The notes beneath the pieces are model-generated. The model was not told the DNA's origin and did not search any database. It saw only the letters and a program-made list of their open reading frames with translations. DNA of 46,097 bases from Acetatifactor sp. (lineage in GTDB: Bacteria; Bacillota; Clostridia; Lachnospirales; Lachnospiraceae), in contig JAFLRO010000013.1 of the NCBI GenBank assembly GCA_022511425.1, positions 1-46,097 on the forward strand. Direction: 5' to 3'. The position numbers were made by a program, and so were the translations under genes. Shown one piece after another: positions 16,768-24,380 of this stretch; the first letter of the stretch is position 1, and every line of letters begins with the position of its first letter.

Positions 16768-17196
16768 CTATCCAATGGCAAATGTCAGCTCCGCCTCCGC
16801 CACTACCTTGTCATTTACCTTCGCCACAGCCCTGCCCACGCCGATGGGACCCTTGGCCTTTACGATGGCGGTCTCCATCATCAACACGTCTCCGGGCAGA
16901 ACCTTCTGGCGGAACCTCGCTTTATCAATGCCTGCAAAGTAAGCGGTGTGCCCCTTAAACTCAGGCTTTGACAGAATAGCCACTGCGCCCACCTGAGCCA
17001 GTGCCTCCATGATCAGTACACCGGGCATTACCGGATTTTCCGGAAAATGACCCTGAAAAAAAGGCTCATTTACGCTGACACACTTTTTTCCCAACGCCCG
17101 CTCCCCCGGCTCCAGTTCCTCGATGGTGTCAATGAGCAGGAAAGGATAGCGATGGGGAATGATTTCCATGATTTCCTTGGCTGTATATAACGACAT
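16768..17196 (-). CDS. fabZ: 3-hydroxyacyl-ACP dehydratase
   Basis: 142 aa hot-dog fold protein. The conserved start [14 protein letters not shown] and the active-site helix show His50 ([14 protein letters not shown]) and Glu64 ([10 protein letters not shown]). FabZ dehydrates beta-hydroxyacyl-ACP in each elongation cycle. RBS AAGGAG is 10 bases before the ATG. It is 14 bp behind fabF, leaving no room for the accB gene that usually separates these two in Firmicutes. Confidence 0.96.
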   Translation of the reverse strand: MSLYTAKEIMEIIPHRYPFLLIDTIEELEPGERALGKKCVSVNEPFFQGHFPENPVMPGVLIMEALAQVGAVAILSKPEFKGHTAYFAGIDKARFRQKVLPGDVLMMETAIVKAKGPIGVGRAVAKVNDKVVAEAELTFAIG

Positions 17197-17210
17197 ATCC
17201 TGATTTCTCC

Positions 17211-18443
17211 TTAATCCTTATACTTTCCAATCAAAATGCTGGCATTGTGTCCGCCGAATCCCAGGGAATTGCTGAGAGCATAAGGAACATCCTCTGTATA
17301 ACTCTGCTTACAATAATTCAGATCCAGCTCCTCGTCGGACTCCTGAAGTCCCACTGTTCTGTGAATGAAGCCCTCCTGCAGCTCCTTGACACAGGCAATA
17401 AACTCCACTGCACCGGCTGCTCCCAACAGATGACCTACCATGGATTTCGTAGAATTGATCTTCAGGTCCTTTGCATGTTCTCCAAATGTCAGCTTGATTG
17501 CCCTGGTCTCAAACAGATCATTGTGGTGGGTACTGGTTCCGTGCGCATTAATATAAGTCACAGCCTCCGTCGCTATGTTTCCGTCCTCCAAAGCATTGGA
17601 CATGGCTCTCGCCGCACCTGCTCCGTCCTCCGCGGGAGAAGTAATATGGTAAGCATCGGAGGAACATCCGTAGCCCAACACTTCTGCGTAGATATGTGCT
17701 CCACGCTTCTTTGCATGCTCCAGTTCCTCCAAAATCACCACACCGGCTCCCTCACCCATGACGAAGCCGCTTCTATCCTTATCAAAGGGGATGGAGCATC
17801 TTGTGGGATCCGCACAGTCGGACAGGGCAGTCAAGGAGGTGAATCCTGCGATGCTGATAGGCGTTACAGCGCTCTCCGTGCCGCCGGCTACCATCACGTC
17901 AGCATCACCGTACTGAATGGATCGGAATGCCTCACCGATGGAGTTTGTGCCTGTTGCACAGGCCGTCACCACATTCAGACTCTTACCCTTTAACCCAAAC
18001 TGGATGCTCACATTGCCGGCAGCCATGTTTGAGATCATCAGGGGCACAAACAGAGGCCCTACTCTGGAAGGACCCTTCTCTGTCAACCTGCTGTGCTCTC
18101 TTTCAACAGCCTGAAGACTGCCCACACCACTTCCCACTGAACAGCCCACGCGGTAGGGATCCTCTTTCTCCATATCAATCCCAGCATCGGCCATAGCTTC
18201 TCCTGCCGCCGCAACTGCGAACTGACAGAACTGCTCCATACGCTTTGCAGCCTTTTTGTCCATATATTTCTCAGGGTCAAAATCCTTGACCTCCGCCGCC
18301 AGCTTGACTTTGTAATCCGTGGCATCAAATCTGGTAATGGGCGCAAACCCAATCTTCTCCTGCTTTATACTGTTCCAGAATTCCTCCACGCTGTTACCGA
18401 TGGGCGTCACCGCACCCAATCCCGTCACAACCACTCGTCTCAT
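17211..18443 (-). CDS. fabF: 3-oxoacyl-ACP synthase II (KAS II)
   Basis: 410 aa, normal length. The Cys-His-His triad is complete: Cys162 (VVTACATGTN), His301 (YINAHGTSTHHND) and His338 (STKSMVGHLLGAAG). FabF elongates acyl-ACP with malonyl-ACP and is the only elongating ketosynthase in this operon. RBS AAGGAG is 8 bases before ATG. It is separated from fabG by 308 bp containing a MITE-like element. Confidence 0.96.
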   Translation of the reverse strand: MRRVVVTGLGAVTPIGNSVEEFWNSIKQEKIGFAPITRFDATDYKVKLAAEVKDFDPEKYMDKKAAKRMEQFCQFAVAAAGEAMADAGIDMEKEDPYRVGCSVGSGVGSLQAVEREHSRLTEKGPSRVGPLFVPLMISNMAAGNVSIQFGLKGKSLNVVTACATGTNSIGEAFRSIQYGDADVMVAGGTESAVTPISIAGFTSLTALSDCADPTRCSIPFDKDRSGFVMGEGAGVVILEELEHAKKRGAHIYAEVLGYGCSSDAYHITSPAEDGAGAARAMSNALEDGNIATEAVTYINAHGTSTHHNDLFETRAIKLTFGEHAKDLKINSTKSMVGHLLGAAGAVEFIACVKELQEGFIHRTVGLQESDEELDLNYCKQSYTEDVPYALSNSLGFGGHNASILIGKYKD

Positions 18444-18529
18444 CTCTACTTCTCCTTCTGAAATATAACTCCTATGTTACTTATCATACATAATGAGATA
18501 AAAAATAAGGCCATCCTTACCATCCGCCA

Positions 18530-18713
18530 GGCATCGGGTGGCGGGCATGCCCTAAGCAAACAATCAAAAGGCGCCCTTAGCAGTTAGTTCACCGGAGCGT
18601 TGCCGCGTTTTGCGCGAGCATTGAGCCGAACGCAGGCGCTTGCGCATGCACTCGGCGAAAGCCGCGACAGTGAGCGCTAAGCGAACTGTAGGGCAGGCCC
18701 GCCGCACGATGCC
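18530..18713. mobile_element. MITE-like element inside the fab operon
   Basis: 184 bp with 25-bp terminal inverted repeats (18530-18554 and 18689-18713) that match at 22 of 25 positions; the outer ends read GGCATCG and CGATGCC. The interior (about 18595-18670) forms a second GC-rich imperfect stem, TTGCCGCG...CGCGACA, around a GCGC-TT-GCGC centre. There is no ORF. A truncated copy of the left end occurs at 6697-6747. No target-site duplication is obvious. In the operon transcript it would fold into a long hairpin between fabG and fabF. The remaining bases of 18444-18751 hold nothing else recognised. Confidence 0.75.
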
Positions 18714-18751
18714 GTCACTCGTGGAAACCTAATAGTAAACTGATAGTAAAG

Positions 18752-19531
18752 TTACATACACATACCGCCATCCACACAGATTACCTGCCCCGTAATATAA
18801 TCGGACCCGCTACCCGCCAGAAACACCACCATCCGTGCCACATCCTCCGGCTTTCCAATCCTGCCCATAGGAATCATCTGAGTCAGGCTCTCCTTCGCCT
18901 TCTCAGGCAAAGCTTCCGTCATATCCGTGGCAATGTAACCCGGCGCCACCGCATTAACACAAATTCCCTTGCCCGCCAGCTCCCTGGCAACACTCTTTGT
19001 CAGGCCGATCAGTCCCGCTTTTGAGGCCGAATAATTGGACTGCCCTGCATTTCCCATTACGCCTGAAACCGAGGAAATATTGATTATCTTGCCGCCTCGC
19101 TGCTTCAGAAAATACCTGGACAGATGACGAATCATATTGAACGCCCCCTTAAGGTTTGTGTCCAACACCTTGTCATATTCCTCCTCTGTCATCCGCAAAA
19201 TCAGGTTATCTTTTGTCACTCCCGCATTGTTCACCAGAATATCCACATGGCCATACTTACCGATGATTTCTTCCACCAACTTTTCACAGACCGAAAAATT
19301 GGACACATCACAGCCCAAAGCTTCTGCCAGACCGCCGTTTTGCTCAATCTGTGCCACCACCTCCAGAGCCCGCTCCCGGGAACCGTTGTAGTTTATCAAC
19401 ACTGTAGCACCCTGCTCCGCCAACGCAAGCGCAATCGCCCTGCCGATTCCCCGGCCAGCCCCGGTGACCAGCGCCACCTTGCCTGCTAACTGGCCTGTCT
19501 GTGTATTGCCATTAATGTTTGCTTCATTCAT
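18752..19531 (-). CDS. fabG: 3-oxoacyl-ACP reductase
   Basis: 259 aa short-chain dehydrogenase. It shows the NADP(H) loop TGAGRGIG (about 23-30), the NNAG strand (~100-103), the catalytic Ser153, Tyr166 and Lys170 (ISSVSGVMGN, SNYSASKAG) and a GGMCM C-terminus. FabG reduces 3-oxoacyl-ACP. The N-terminus is about 13 residues longer than typical, but AGGGG lies just before the ATG at 19531, so this start is kept. The gene begins 11 bp after fabD. Confidence 0.95.
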   Translation of the reverse strand: MNEANINGNTQTGQLAGKVALVTGAGRGIGRAIALALAEQGATVLINYNGSRERALEVVAQIEQNGGLAEALGCDVSNFSVCEKLVEEIIGKYGHVDILVNNAGVTKDNLILRMTEEEYDKVLDTNLKGAFNMIRHLSRYFLKQRGGKIINISSVSGVMGNAGQSNYSASKAGLIGLTKSVARELAGKGICVNAVAPGYIATDMTEALPEKAKESLTQMIPMGRIGKPEDVARMVVFLAGSGSDYITGQVICVDGGMCM

Positions 19532-19542
19532 TTTTCTTACCC

Positions 19543-20463
19543 CTAAGCCATTTCTTCCAAGAGCTTATTCAGATCCTCCACAGTCTCCACATTCTTTGCT
19601 GTTACGTCCCTGTCAATCTTGCGCAAGAATCCGGTCAACGTCTTGCCGGGCCCGATCTCAATAAAGGTGTCAACTCCGTCCGCAATCATTCGTTCCACAG
19701 ACTCACGCCATCTGACTGTACCCGACACCTGCTTTGCCAGCAGTTCTTTTACCCTGGAACCTTCTGTCACAACAGACGCCTCCACATTGCACAGATAGGG
19801 AATCACGGGATCCTTCACCGGCACACTCCTTAACTCTGCTGCCAGCTTCTCACCTGCTCCAGTAAGAAGTGCCGAGTGGAAGGGACCGCTCACTTTCAAG
19901 GGAACACATTTCCTGGCACCTGCCTCCATCAGTTTTCCCGCAGCCTCCTGAACTGCCCGTTCCTCGCCGGTGATCACAATCTGGCCGGGACAATTGTCGT
20001 TGGCAATGGAAACAATCCCATCCACAGCATCACACACTTTCCCGATCGTTTCCGCATCCAGCCCCAGAACAGCAGTCATTGCGCCGCCAATTGGATATGC
20101 CTCCTGCATATAGATACCACGGCTGCGTATCAGCCGAAACAGATTCTCCAAATCCATGACCTCCGCCGCTGCGAGAGCTCCATACTCACCTAGACTAAGC
20201 CCCGCACAACAGTCCGCCTTCAGTCCTTTCTCCTGAATCACCTTCAGGATAGCAACCTCTGTTGTCAGCATGGCTATCTGGGTATATTCTGTAATATTTA
20301 ACTTATCATTTTCTGTAAAACAAAGCTCCGCCACATCCAGTCCGGTAGCCTTCTTGGCCAGTTCAAATACCTGACGCGCAGCCTCGTATGTATCGTAAAA
20401 ATCCTTGCCCATGCCGAAATATTGGGCCCCCTGCCCGGGAAAGATAAATGCTGTCTTACTCAT
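19543..20463 (-). CDS. fabD: Malonyl-CoA:ACP transacylase
   Basis: 306 aa, full length. It starts with the family signature FIFPGQGAQYFGMGK. The catalytic Ser90 sits in CAGLSLGEYGAL and His196 in VSGPFHSALL; Arg of LIRSRG is also present. FabD moves malonyl from CoA to ACP. RBS GAGAGGA is close to the ATG. The gene follows fabK by 57 bp. Confidence 0.96.
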   Translation of the reverse strand: MSKTAFIFPGQGAQYFGMGKDFYDTYEAARQVFELAKKATGLDVAELCFTENDKLNITEYTQIAMLTTEVAILKVIQEKGLKADCCAGLSLGEYGALAAAEVMDLENLFRLIRSRGIYMQEAYPIGGAMTAVLGLDAETIGKVCDAVDGIVSIANDNCPGQIVITGEERAVQEAAGKLMEAGARKCVPLKVSGPFHSALLTGAGEKLAAELRSVPVKDPVIPYLCNVEASVVTEGSRVKELLAKQVSGTVRWRESVERMIADGVDTFIEIGPGKTLTGFLRKIDRDVTAKNVETVEDLNKLLEEMA

Positions 20464-20520
20464 AACATCCTCTCATTTCTGCCATGGTAACATTGCAAGC
20501 GGAAGCTGCCTGCACAGCGC

Positions 20521-21462
20521 TTATTTAGCACCGCCAAGCAGCCTCTTGGCCTGTTCCATGATTTCCTGTATCATCTCGCTGCAGCTCTGTTCCTGTTTCA
20601 CCATGCCTGCAATCTGTCCTGCCATGACAGTACCGTTTACCACATCACCGTCTATTACGGCATTCCGCAGGGATCCAAGGGTCAGCTTCTCCAGTTCCAT
20701 GAAATCCGCGCCTTCTTTCTCCAGACGCAGATATTCCTTTGTCATCTTATTGCGCAGGGAGCGAACCGGATGTCCGGTGCTCATACCTGTGACCTCAGAG
20801 TCAATATCGGAGGCCTTGATCAGCCTCTCCTTATAATTAGGGTGCACGATGGACTCTTTCGCTGCTACAAAACGGGTTCCCATCTGTACCCCCTCAGCAC
20901 CCAGCATCATTGCTGCCGCCAGTCCGCGACCATCACCGATACCGCCCGCAGCGACTACGGGAATGGATACCGCGTCCACTACTTGAGGTACCAGAGCCAT
21001 TGTGGTGATACTGCCAATATGACCGCCGCTCTCCATACCTTCTGCCACCACTGCATCAGCGCCGGCTCTTTCCATCATCTTAGCCATGGCAACACTGGCA
21101 ACCACCGGTATCACTTTCACACCGGCTTCTTTCCAGAGAGCCATGAACTTGCCGGGGTTTCCCGCACCGGTTGTGACTACCGGAACCCCTTCTTCTACAA
21201 CGATCTTTGCAACCTCTTCCGCATTGGGATTCAGCAGCATCACGTTGACACCGAAGGGCTTATCGGTCAACTCCTTACACTTCCTGACCTGCTCTCTCAC
21301 CACTTCGGGGGGAGCTGAGGCGGCGCCGATCAGACCGATTCCGCCCGCATTAGAGACAGCAGCCGCCAGATGATACTCTGCCACCCAAGCCATGCCCCCC
21401 TGAATAATGGGGTATTGGATTCCCAAAAGTTCTGTCAGTCTCGTCCTCATACCTAAGTCCAT
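20521..21462 (-). CDS. fabK: Enoyl-ACP reductase II (FMN-dependent FabK)
   Basis: 313 aa from the ATG at 21462, preceded by GAGGAAAGG; an upstream TTG and a downstream ATG are possible but less well placed. It is a TIM-barrel flavoprotein of the nitronate monooxygenase/FabK group: YPIIQGGMAWVAEYHLAAAV at the N-terminus, GVNVMLLNP, GMESGGHIG and PVVAAGGIGDGRG for the FMN phosphate site. Position directly after acpP and before fabD supports FabK over nitronate monooxygenase. It performs the last reduction in elongation; there is no FabI in the window. Confidence 0.93.
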   Translation of the reverse strand: MDLGMRTRLTELLGIQYPIIQGGMAWVAEYHLAAAVSNAGGIGLIGAASAPPEVVREQVRKCKELTDKPFGVNVMLLNPNAEEVAKIVVEEGVPVVTTGAGNPGKFMALWKEAGVKVIPVVASVAMAKMMERAGADAVVAEGMESGGHIGSITTMALVPQVVDAVSIPVVAAGGIGDGRGLAAAMMLGAEGVQMGTRFVAAKESIVHPNYKERLIKASDIDSEVTGMSTGHPVRSLRNKMTKEYLRLEKEGADFMELEKLTLGSLRNAVIDGDVVNGTVMAGQIAGMVKQEQSCSEMIQEIMEQAKRLLGGAK

Positions 21463-21487
21463 GCCTTTCCTCAACTGTAAAAGCCGC

Positions 21488-21718
21488 TTACTCTATGCCT
21501 TTATCCTTCAGATAATCCAGCACATCACCTACGGTAACCAGCTTCTCCAGGTCTTCGGAGGGAATCTCAATGTCGAATTCCTCCTCCAGAGCCATCACCA
21601 ACTCAAACAGATCCAGGGAATCTGCGTTCAGGTCATCCTTAAAGCTTGTGCTCTCCGTGATGTCAGCTCCTTCTGCATTCAATTTGTCCACGATTACTTC
21701 CTTAACTTTTTCTAACAT
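21488..21718 (-). CDS. acpP: Acyl carrier protein
   Basis: 76 aa acidic four-helix protein. The phosphopantetheine attachment serine is Ser34 in DLNADSLDLFEL. RBS AAAGGAG stands 8 bases before ATG. It is the first gene of the fatty-acid operon, expressed from the promoter at 21825-21853 with a leader of about 100 bases that contains three FabT-like boxes. Confidence 0.97.
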   Translation of the reverse strand: MLEKVKEVIVDKLNAEGADITESTSFKDDLNADSLDLFELVMALEEEFDIEIPSEDLEKLVTVGDVLDYLKDKGIE

Positions 21719-21765
21719 GATTGTTCTCCTTTATATTGTTTTGTTTGTCAGCCGAACGCCAATAC

Positions 21766-21810
21766 TTTGAAAGTCAATTATTTTGAGAGTCAATTATTTT
21801 GACATTCAAA
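21766..21810. promoter_or_regulatory. Three tandem FabT-like operator boxes in the acpP leader
   Basis: Boxes at 21766-21778 (TTTGA-AAG-TCAAT), 21782-21794 (TTTGA-GAG-TCAAT) and 21798-21810 (TTTGA-CAT-TCAAA) recur with an exact 16-bp period; the ATTAT between the first boxes is also repeated. The arms equal those of the streptococcal FabT box TTTGATTATCAAA. They lie just downstream of the predicted transcription start, a roadblock position. Confidence 0.7.
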
Positions 21811-21824
21811 CTTTTTTCATGAAC

Positions 21825-21853
21825 ATCATATCCCTAATATGGTCCGGTGTCAA
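21825..21853 (-). promoter_or_regulatory. Promoter of the fatty-acid operon
   Basis: On the minus strand: consensus -35 TTGACA (21848-21853), 17-bp spacer, -10 TATGAT (21825-21830). It is flanked by the operator at 21859-21879 upstream and the three boxes at 21766-21810 downstream. Confidence 0.75.
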
Positions 21854-21858
21854 TATAT

Positions 21859-21879
21859 TTATTTTGATATTCAAAATAA
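21859..21879. promoter_or_regulatory. Perfect FabT-like operator upstream of the acpP -35
   Basis: Perfect inverted repeat with 9-bp arms TTATTTTGA and TCAAAATAA around the centre TAT. It contains the core TTTGA-TAT-TCAAA (21863-21875). It lies 5 bp upstream of the acpP -35 hexamer and about 50 bp upstream of the divergent promoter at 21932-21959, so it could affect both directions. Confidence 0.7.
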
Positions 21880-21931
21880 TATTCAATTTGATTATTTTGT
21901 TAAAATATTCTCAAAACGGATACTTTTGGAA

Positions 21932-21959
21932 TTGAAATTTTGGAAAATAATAGTATAAT
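21932..21959 (+). promoter_or_regulatory. Promoter for the GGDEF/EAL gene
   Basis: -35 TTGAAA (21932-21937), 16-bp spacer, -10 TATAAT (21954-21959). It lies about 50 bases ahead of the start codon at 22013. The only purine-rich site (AAAGGA) is about 16 bases from the ATG, so translation initiation may be weak. Confidence 0.55.
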
Positions 21960-22012
21960 ATAAATTAGGAGTTTTCCCGCTTTATTTTAGAAAGGATTAG
22001 TGTACATATATC

Positions 22013-23731
22013 ATGGATAACAAAAAACACAAAACAGAAGATTTTTCACAATTGTTTGATATGTTCTGTGAGATTGCCGATACATTCGCTCCTTGCATGA
22101 AGGATTATCTGTATGTTTACAATCTGACTGAGGATACCTATTATATCTCAGAACAGGCTGTAGACCGTTTTTTGTTGCCAAGCAATCTTTTCCAAAACGT
22201 CGGAGATGTACTTAGTGTTCTGACCCATCCCGACGACATAGATATGTTGAATGAGGACATAGAACTGGTAATGGCCGGCAAAAAGGATTTTCACAATTTG
22301 GAGTACCGCTGGCTGGGCAGGGACGGCTCTCCCATCTGGATCAACTGCCGGGGACGCATTCTGAGGGATGACAATGGCAAACCACAGATCATGCTGGGTT
22401 GTATCAATGAGATTGGCAACAAGCAGAAGGCTGACAATATCAGTGGTCTGCTCGGTGAGTCTGCTATGCATGACATGGTAATTCAGCAGCTTCCCACCTT
22501 GACCAATGCTATGTTCCTGCGGGTCGGCATCGACGATTTCAAAGTGATCAACGAAAGACACGGCATGGAATACGGTAATTATATCCTTCGGGAGGTGGCA
22601 AGCCGTATCCAGAACTGCGCCGATTCCCAGCAATATGTGTATAGGATTGTGTCCGACGAGTTTATGGTGCTGGATCTGTCCGATTCGGACTATAATAAGA
22701 TGAATCGTCTCTACCACCAAATTCGTTCCTCTGTGGATGAACTTGTTGCCAGCGAGCAGTATAAAGCGCTCTACACCATTTCCGGCGGCTTAGTGGCACT
22801 GGAAGACATAAAGGCATCAGAGTCTGAGTATAACCGTTACAGCGAGATCATGAAAACCTCTGAGTTTGCACTCACAGAGGCCAAGCTCCGAGGCAAGAAC
22901 CAACTGTACTCTTTCCGACCTGAGGAGTATACCGCTTTCCTGCGCCGGCGTTACATACGCAGCTGCATGAGGAAAGCGCTCAGCGACAACTTCCGGGGCT
23001 TTGACTTGCATTTCCAGCCCATCATCATGACCAGCGGGGAGTTTCTCTTCGCAGCCGAGTCATTGCTGCGCTTTGAAACACCAACTGGTGAAAAGCTTTC
23101 TCCGCTGGAATTTATTCCGATTCTGGAGGAAAGCGGCATGATTATCCCTGTGGGCAGATGGATTCTGCGGAATGCACTGGAAATGTGTAAACGATGCCGG
23201 GAATTCTACCCTGAATTTATGATTTCCATTAACTTTTCTTATATCCAGCTCTTGAAAAGTCCTGTCTATGAGGATGTGATGCGGGCATTGAACGAAGCTG
23301 AACTGCCACCCTCCTGCCTGATTGTTGAACTGACGGAGAGCGGACATCTAGAGAACAGTTCCGCTATCCAGAGTGTATGGCAAAAGTTGCGTGCCCTGGG
23401 GGTGAACATTGCACTGGATGACTTCGGCACCGGATATTCAAACCTGATCAACATCGGCAATTTGCGGCCTAACATCGTAAAGATCGACCGCGGATTTACT
23501 ATCAAAGCACTTCATAACAAATATGAGTACGAACTATTGCTCCATGTGATCAAGATGGTGCACAGCATCGGTTTGAACCTGGTAGTGGAGGGCATCGAAA
23601 GCCGTATGGAGCTGATGCAGATCACAGCCATGAACCCCGACTATATTCAGGGTTATTATTACAGCAAGCCCTGTCCCAAAGAGGAATTTATCCGCAAGTA
23701 CCATCCCGATAGTTCCCGCACCAGCGGATGA
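22013..23731 (+). CDS. PAS-GGDEF(degenerate)-EAL protein, probable c-di-GMP phosphodiesterase
   Basis: 572 aa, no transmembrane segment. A PAS_3-like domain spans ~30-135 (HPDDIDMLNEDI, YRWLGRDGSPIWINCRGRIL). A GGDEF domain spans ~145-305, with its signature reduced to SDEF (214-217), so cyclase activity is doubtful. An EAL domain spans ~320-565 with motif I as ESLLR. The metal and catalytic positions look retained: ISINFSY (Asn), VELTESG (Glu), LDDFGTGYSNL (Asp-Asp), VKIDRGF (Lys-Asp), VVEGIES (Glu) and QGYYYSKP. It most likely hydrolyses c-di-GMP under PAS control. It is transcribed divergently from the fab operon and ends in a strong terminator. Confidence 0.9.
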   Translation: MDNKKHKTEDFSQLFDMFCEIADTFAPCMKDYLYVYNLTEDTYYISEQAVDRFLLPSNLFQNVGDVLSVLTHPDDIDMLNEDIELVMAGKKDFHNLEYRWLGRDGSPIWINCRGRILRDDNGKPQIMLGCINEIGNKQKADNISGLLGESAMHDMVIQQLPTLTNAMFLRVGIDDFKVINERHGMEYGNYILREVASRIQNCADSQQYVYRIVSDEFMVLDLSDSDYNKMNRLYHQIRSSVDELVASEQYKALYTISGGLVALEDIKASESEYNRYSEIMKTSEFALTEAKLRGKNQLYSFRPEEYTAFLRRRYIRSCMRKALSDNFRGFDLHFQPIIMTSGEFLFAAESLLRFETPTGEKLSPLEFIPILEESGMIIPVGRWILRNALEMCKRCREFYPEFMISINFSYIQLLKSPVYEDVMRALNEAELPPSCLIVELTESGHLENSSAIQSVWQKLRALGVNIALDDFGTGYSNLINIGNLRPNIVKIDRGFTIKALHNKYEYELLLHVIKMVHSIGLNLVVEGIESRMELMQITAMNPDYIQGYYYSKPCPKEEFIRKYHPDSSRTSG

Positions 23732-23765
23732 TCCCGAATTTAACAAAGCCAAACAGTACACTAAG

Positions 23766-23804
23766 GCTGCCGTCAGCCACTGATACTGACGGCAGCATCT
23801 TTTT
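23766..23804 (+). terminator. Intrinsic terminator after the EAL gene
   Basis: GCTGCCGTCAG (23766-23776), a 9-base loop and CTGACGGCAGC (23786-23796) form a perfect 11-bp stem, followed by ATCTTTTT. Confidence 0.9.
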
Positions 23805-23853
23805 GCGGTATGGCCATCCTACTGTGGCGGAGTGAAAGGAGTTATATTTCTTT

Positions 23854-24321
23854 ATGAAACATCAGACAGACTATGAACTTATCCTTGCACAGCTAAAAGC
23901 TTTGACAGAAACTGAACGCGATACTGTTGCCAATCTTTCTAATGCTTCCGCTGCTCTGAATATGAATCTTGAAGACCTAAACTGGGTGGGATTTTATCTA
24001 GTGCGGGAAAACGAGTTGGTACTGGGTCCATTTCAGGGAAAGCCGGCCTGTATCCGTATTGCCTATGGCAAGGGTGTCTGCGGAGCGGCCGCTGCCACAG
24101 ATACCACACAGCTTGTTCCCGATGTCCATGCCTTTCCCGGGCACATTGCCTGCGACGGCGCTTCCAATTCCGAGATTGTGATTCCCATGCATTATCAGGG
24201 AAGGCTGGTCGCAGTACTTGATATCGACAGTCCCCTGCCGGATCGCTTTTCACCGGAGGATCAAACTGGGCTGGAGCGGTGCGCAGAATTGTTGGAGAGA
24301 GCTTGTGACTGGCAGTTATAA
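23854..24321 (+). CDS. Free methionine-(R)-sulfoxide reductase, GAF type
   Basis: 155 aa single GAF domain. LNWVGFYLV, LGPFQGKPACIRIAYGKGVC and HIACDGASNSEIVIPM match the fRMsr family. Its conserved cysteines are all present: Cys in KPAC, KGVC (resolving) and HIACD (catalytic). The enzyme reduces free Met-R-O in the cytosol using thioredoxin and so helps against oxidative damage. RBS AAGGAG is 12 bases before the ATG. It lies between two sensor or scaffold-type proteins and has no obvious operon partner. Confidence 0.9.
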   Translation: MKHQTDYELILAQLKALTETERDTVANLSNASAALNMNLEDLNWVGFYLVRENELVLGPFQGKPACIRIAYGKGVCGAAAATDTTQLVPDVHAFPGHIACDGASNSEIVIPMHYQGRLVAVLDIDSPLPDRFSPEDQTGLERCAELLERACDWQL

Positions 24322-24343
24322 AAACTCAAACAAATTTATAGAT

Positions 24344-24380
24344 AGGAGAGGTCGTTTTTAACGACACAAAGAAACATATG
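24344..24380 (+). promoter_or_regulatory. Shine-Dalgarno separated from its start codon by a hairpin
   Basis: AGGAGAGG (24344-24351) is 26 bases from the ATG at 24378. Between them is the hairpin GTCGTT-TTT-AACGAC (24351-24365). No alternative ATG, GTG or TTG lies in frame closer to the SD. Folding of the hairpin would bring the effective spacing to about 12 bases. Confidence 0.5.

Noticed and set aside
18530..18713. CRISPR or riboswitch in the fabG-fabF gap
   Set aside because: There is no repeated spacer pattern and no known aptamer motif; the terminal inverted repeats and the second partial copy at 6697-6747 fit a MITE-like element better.
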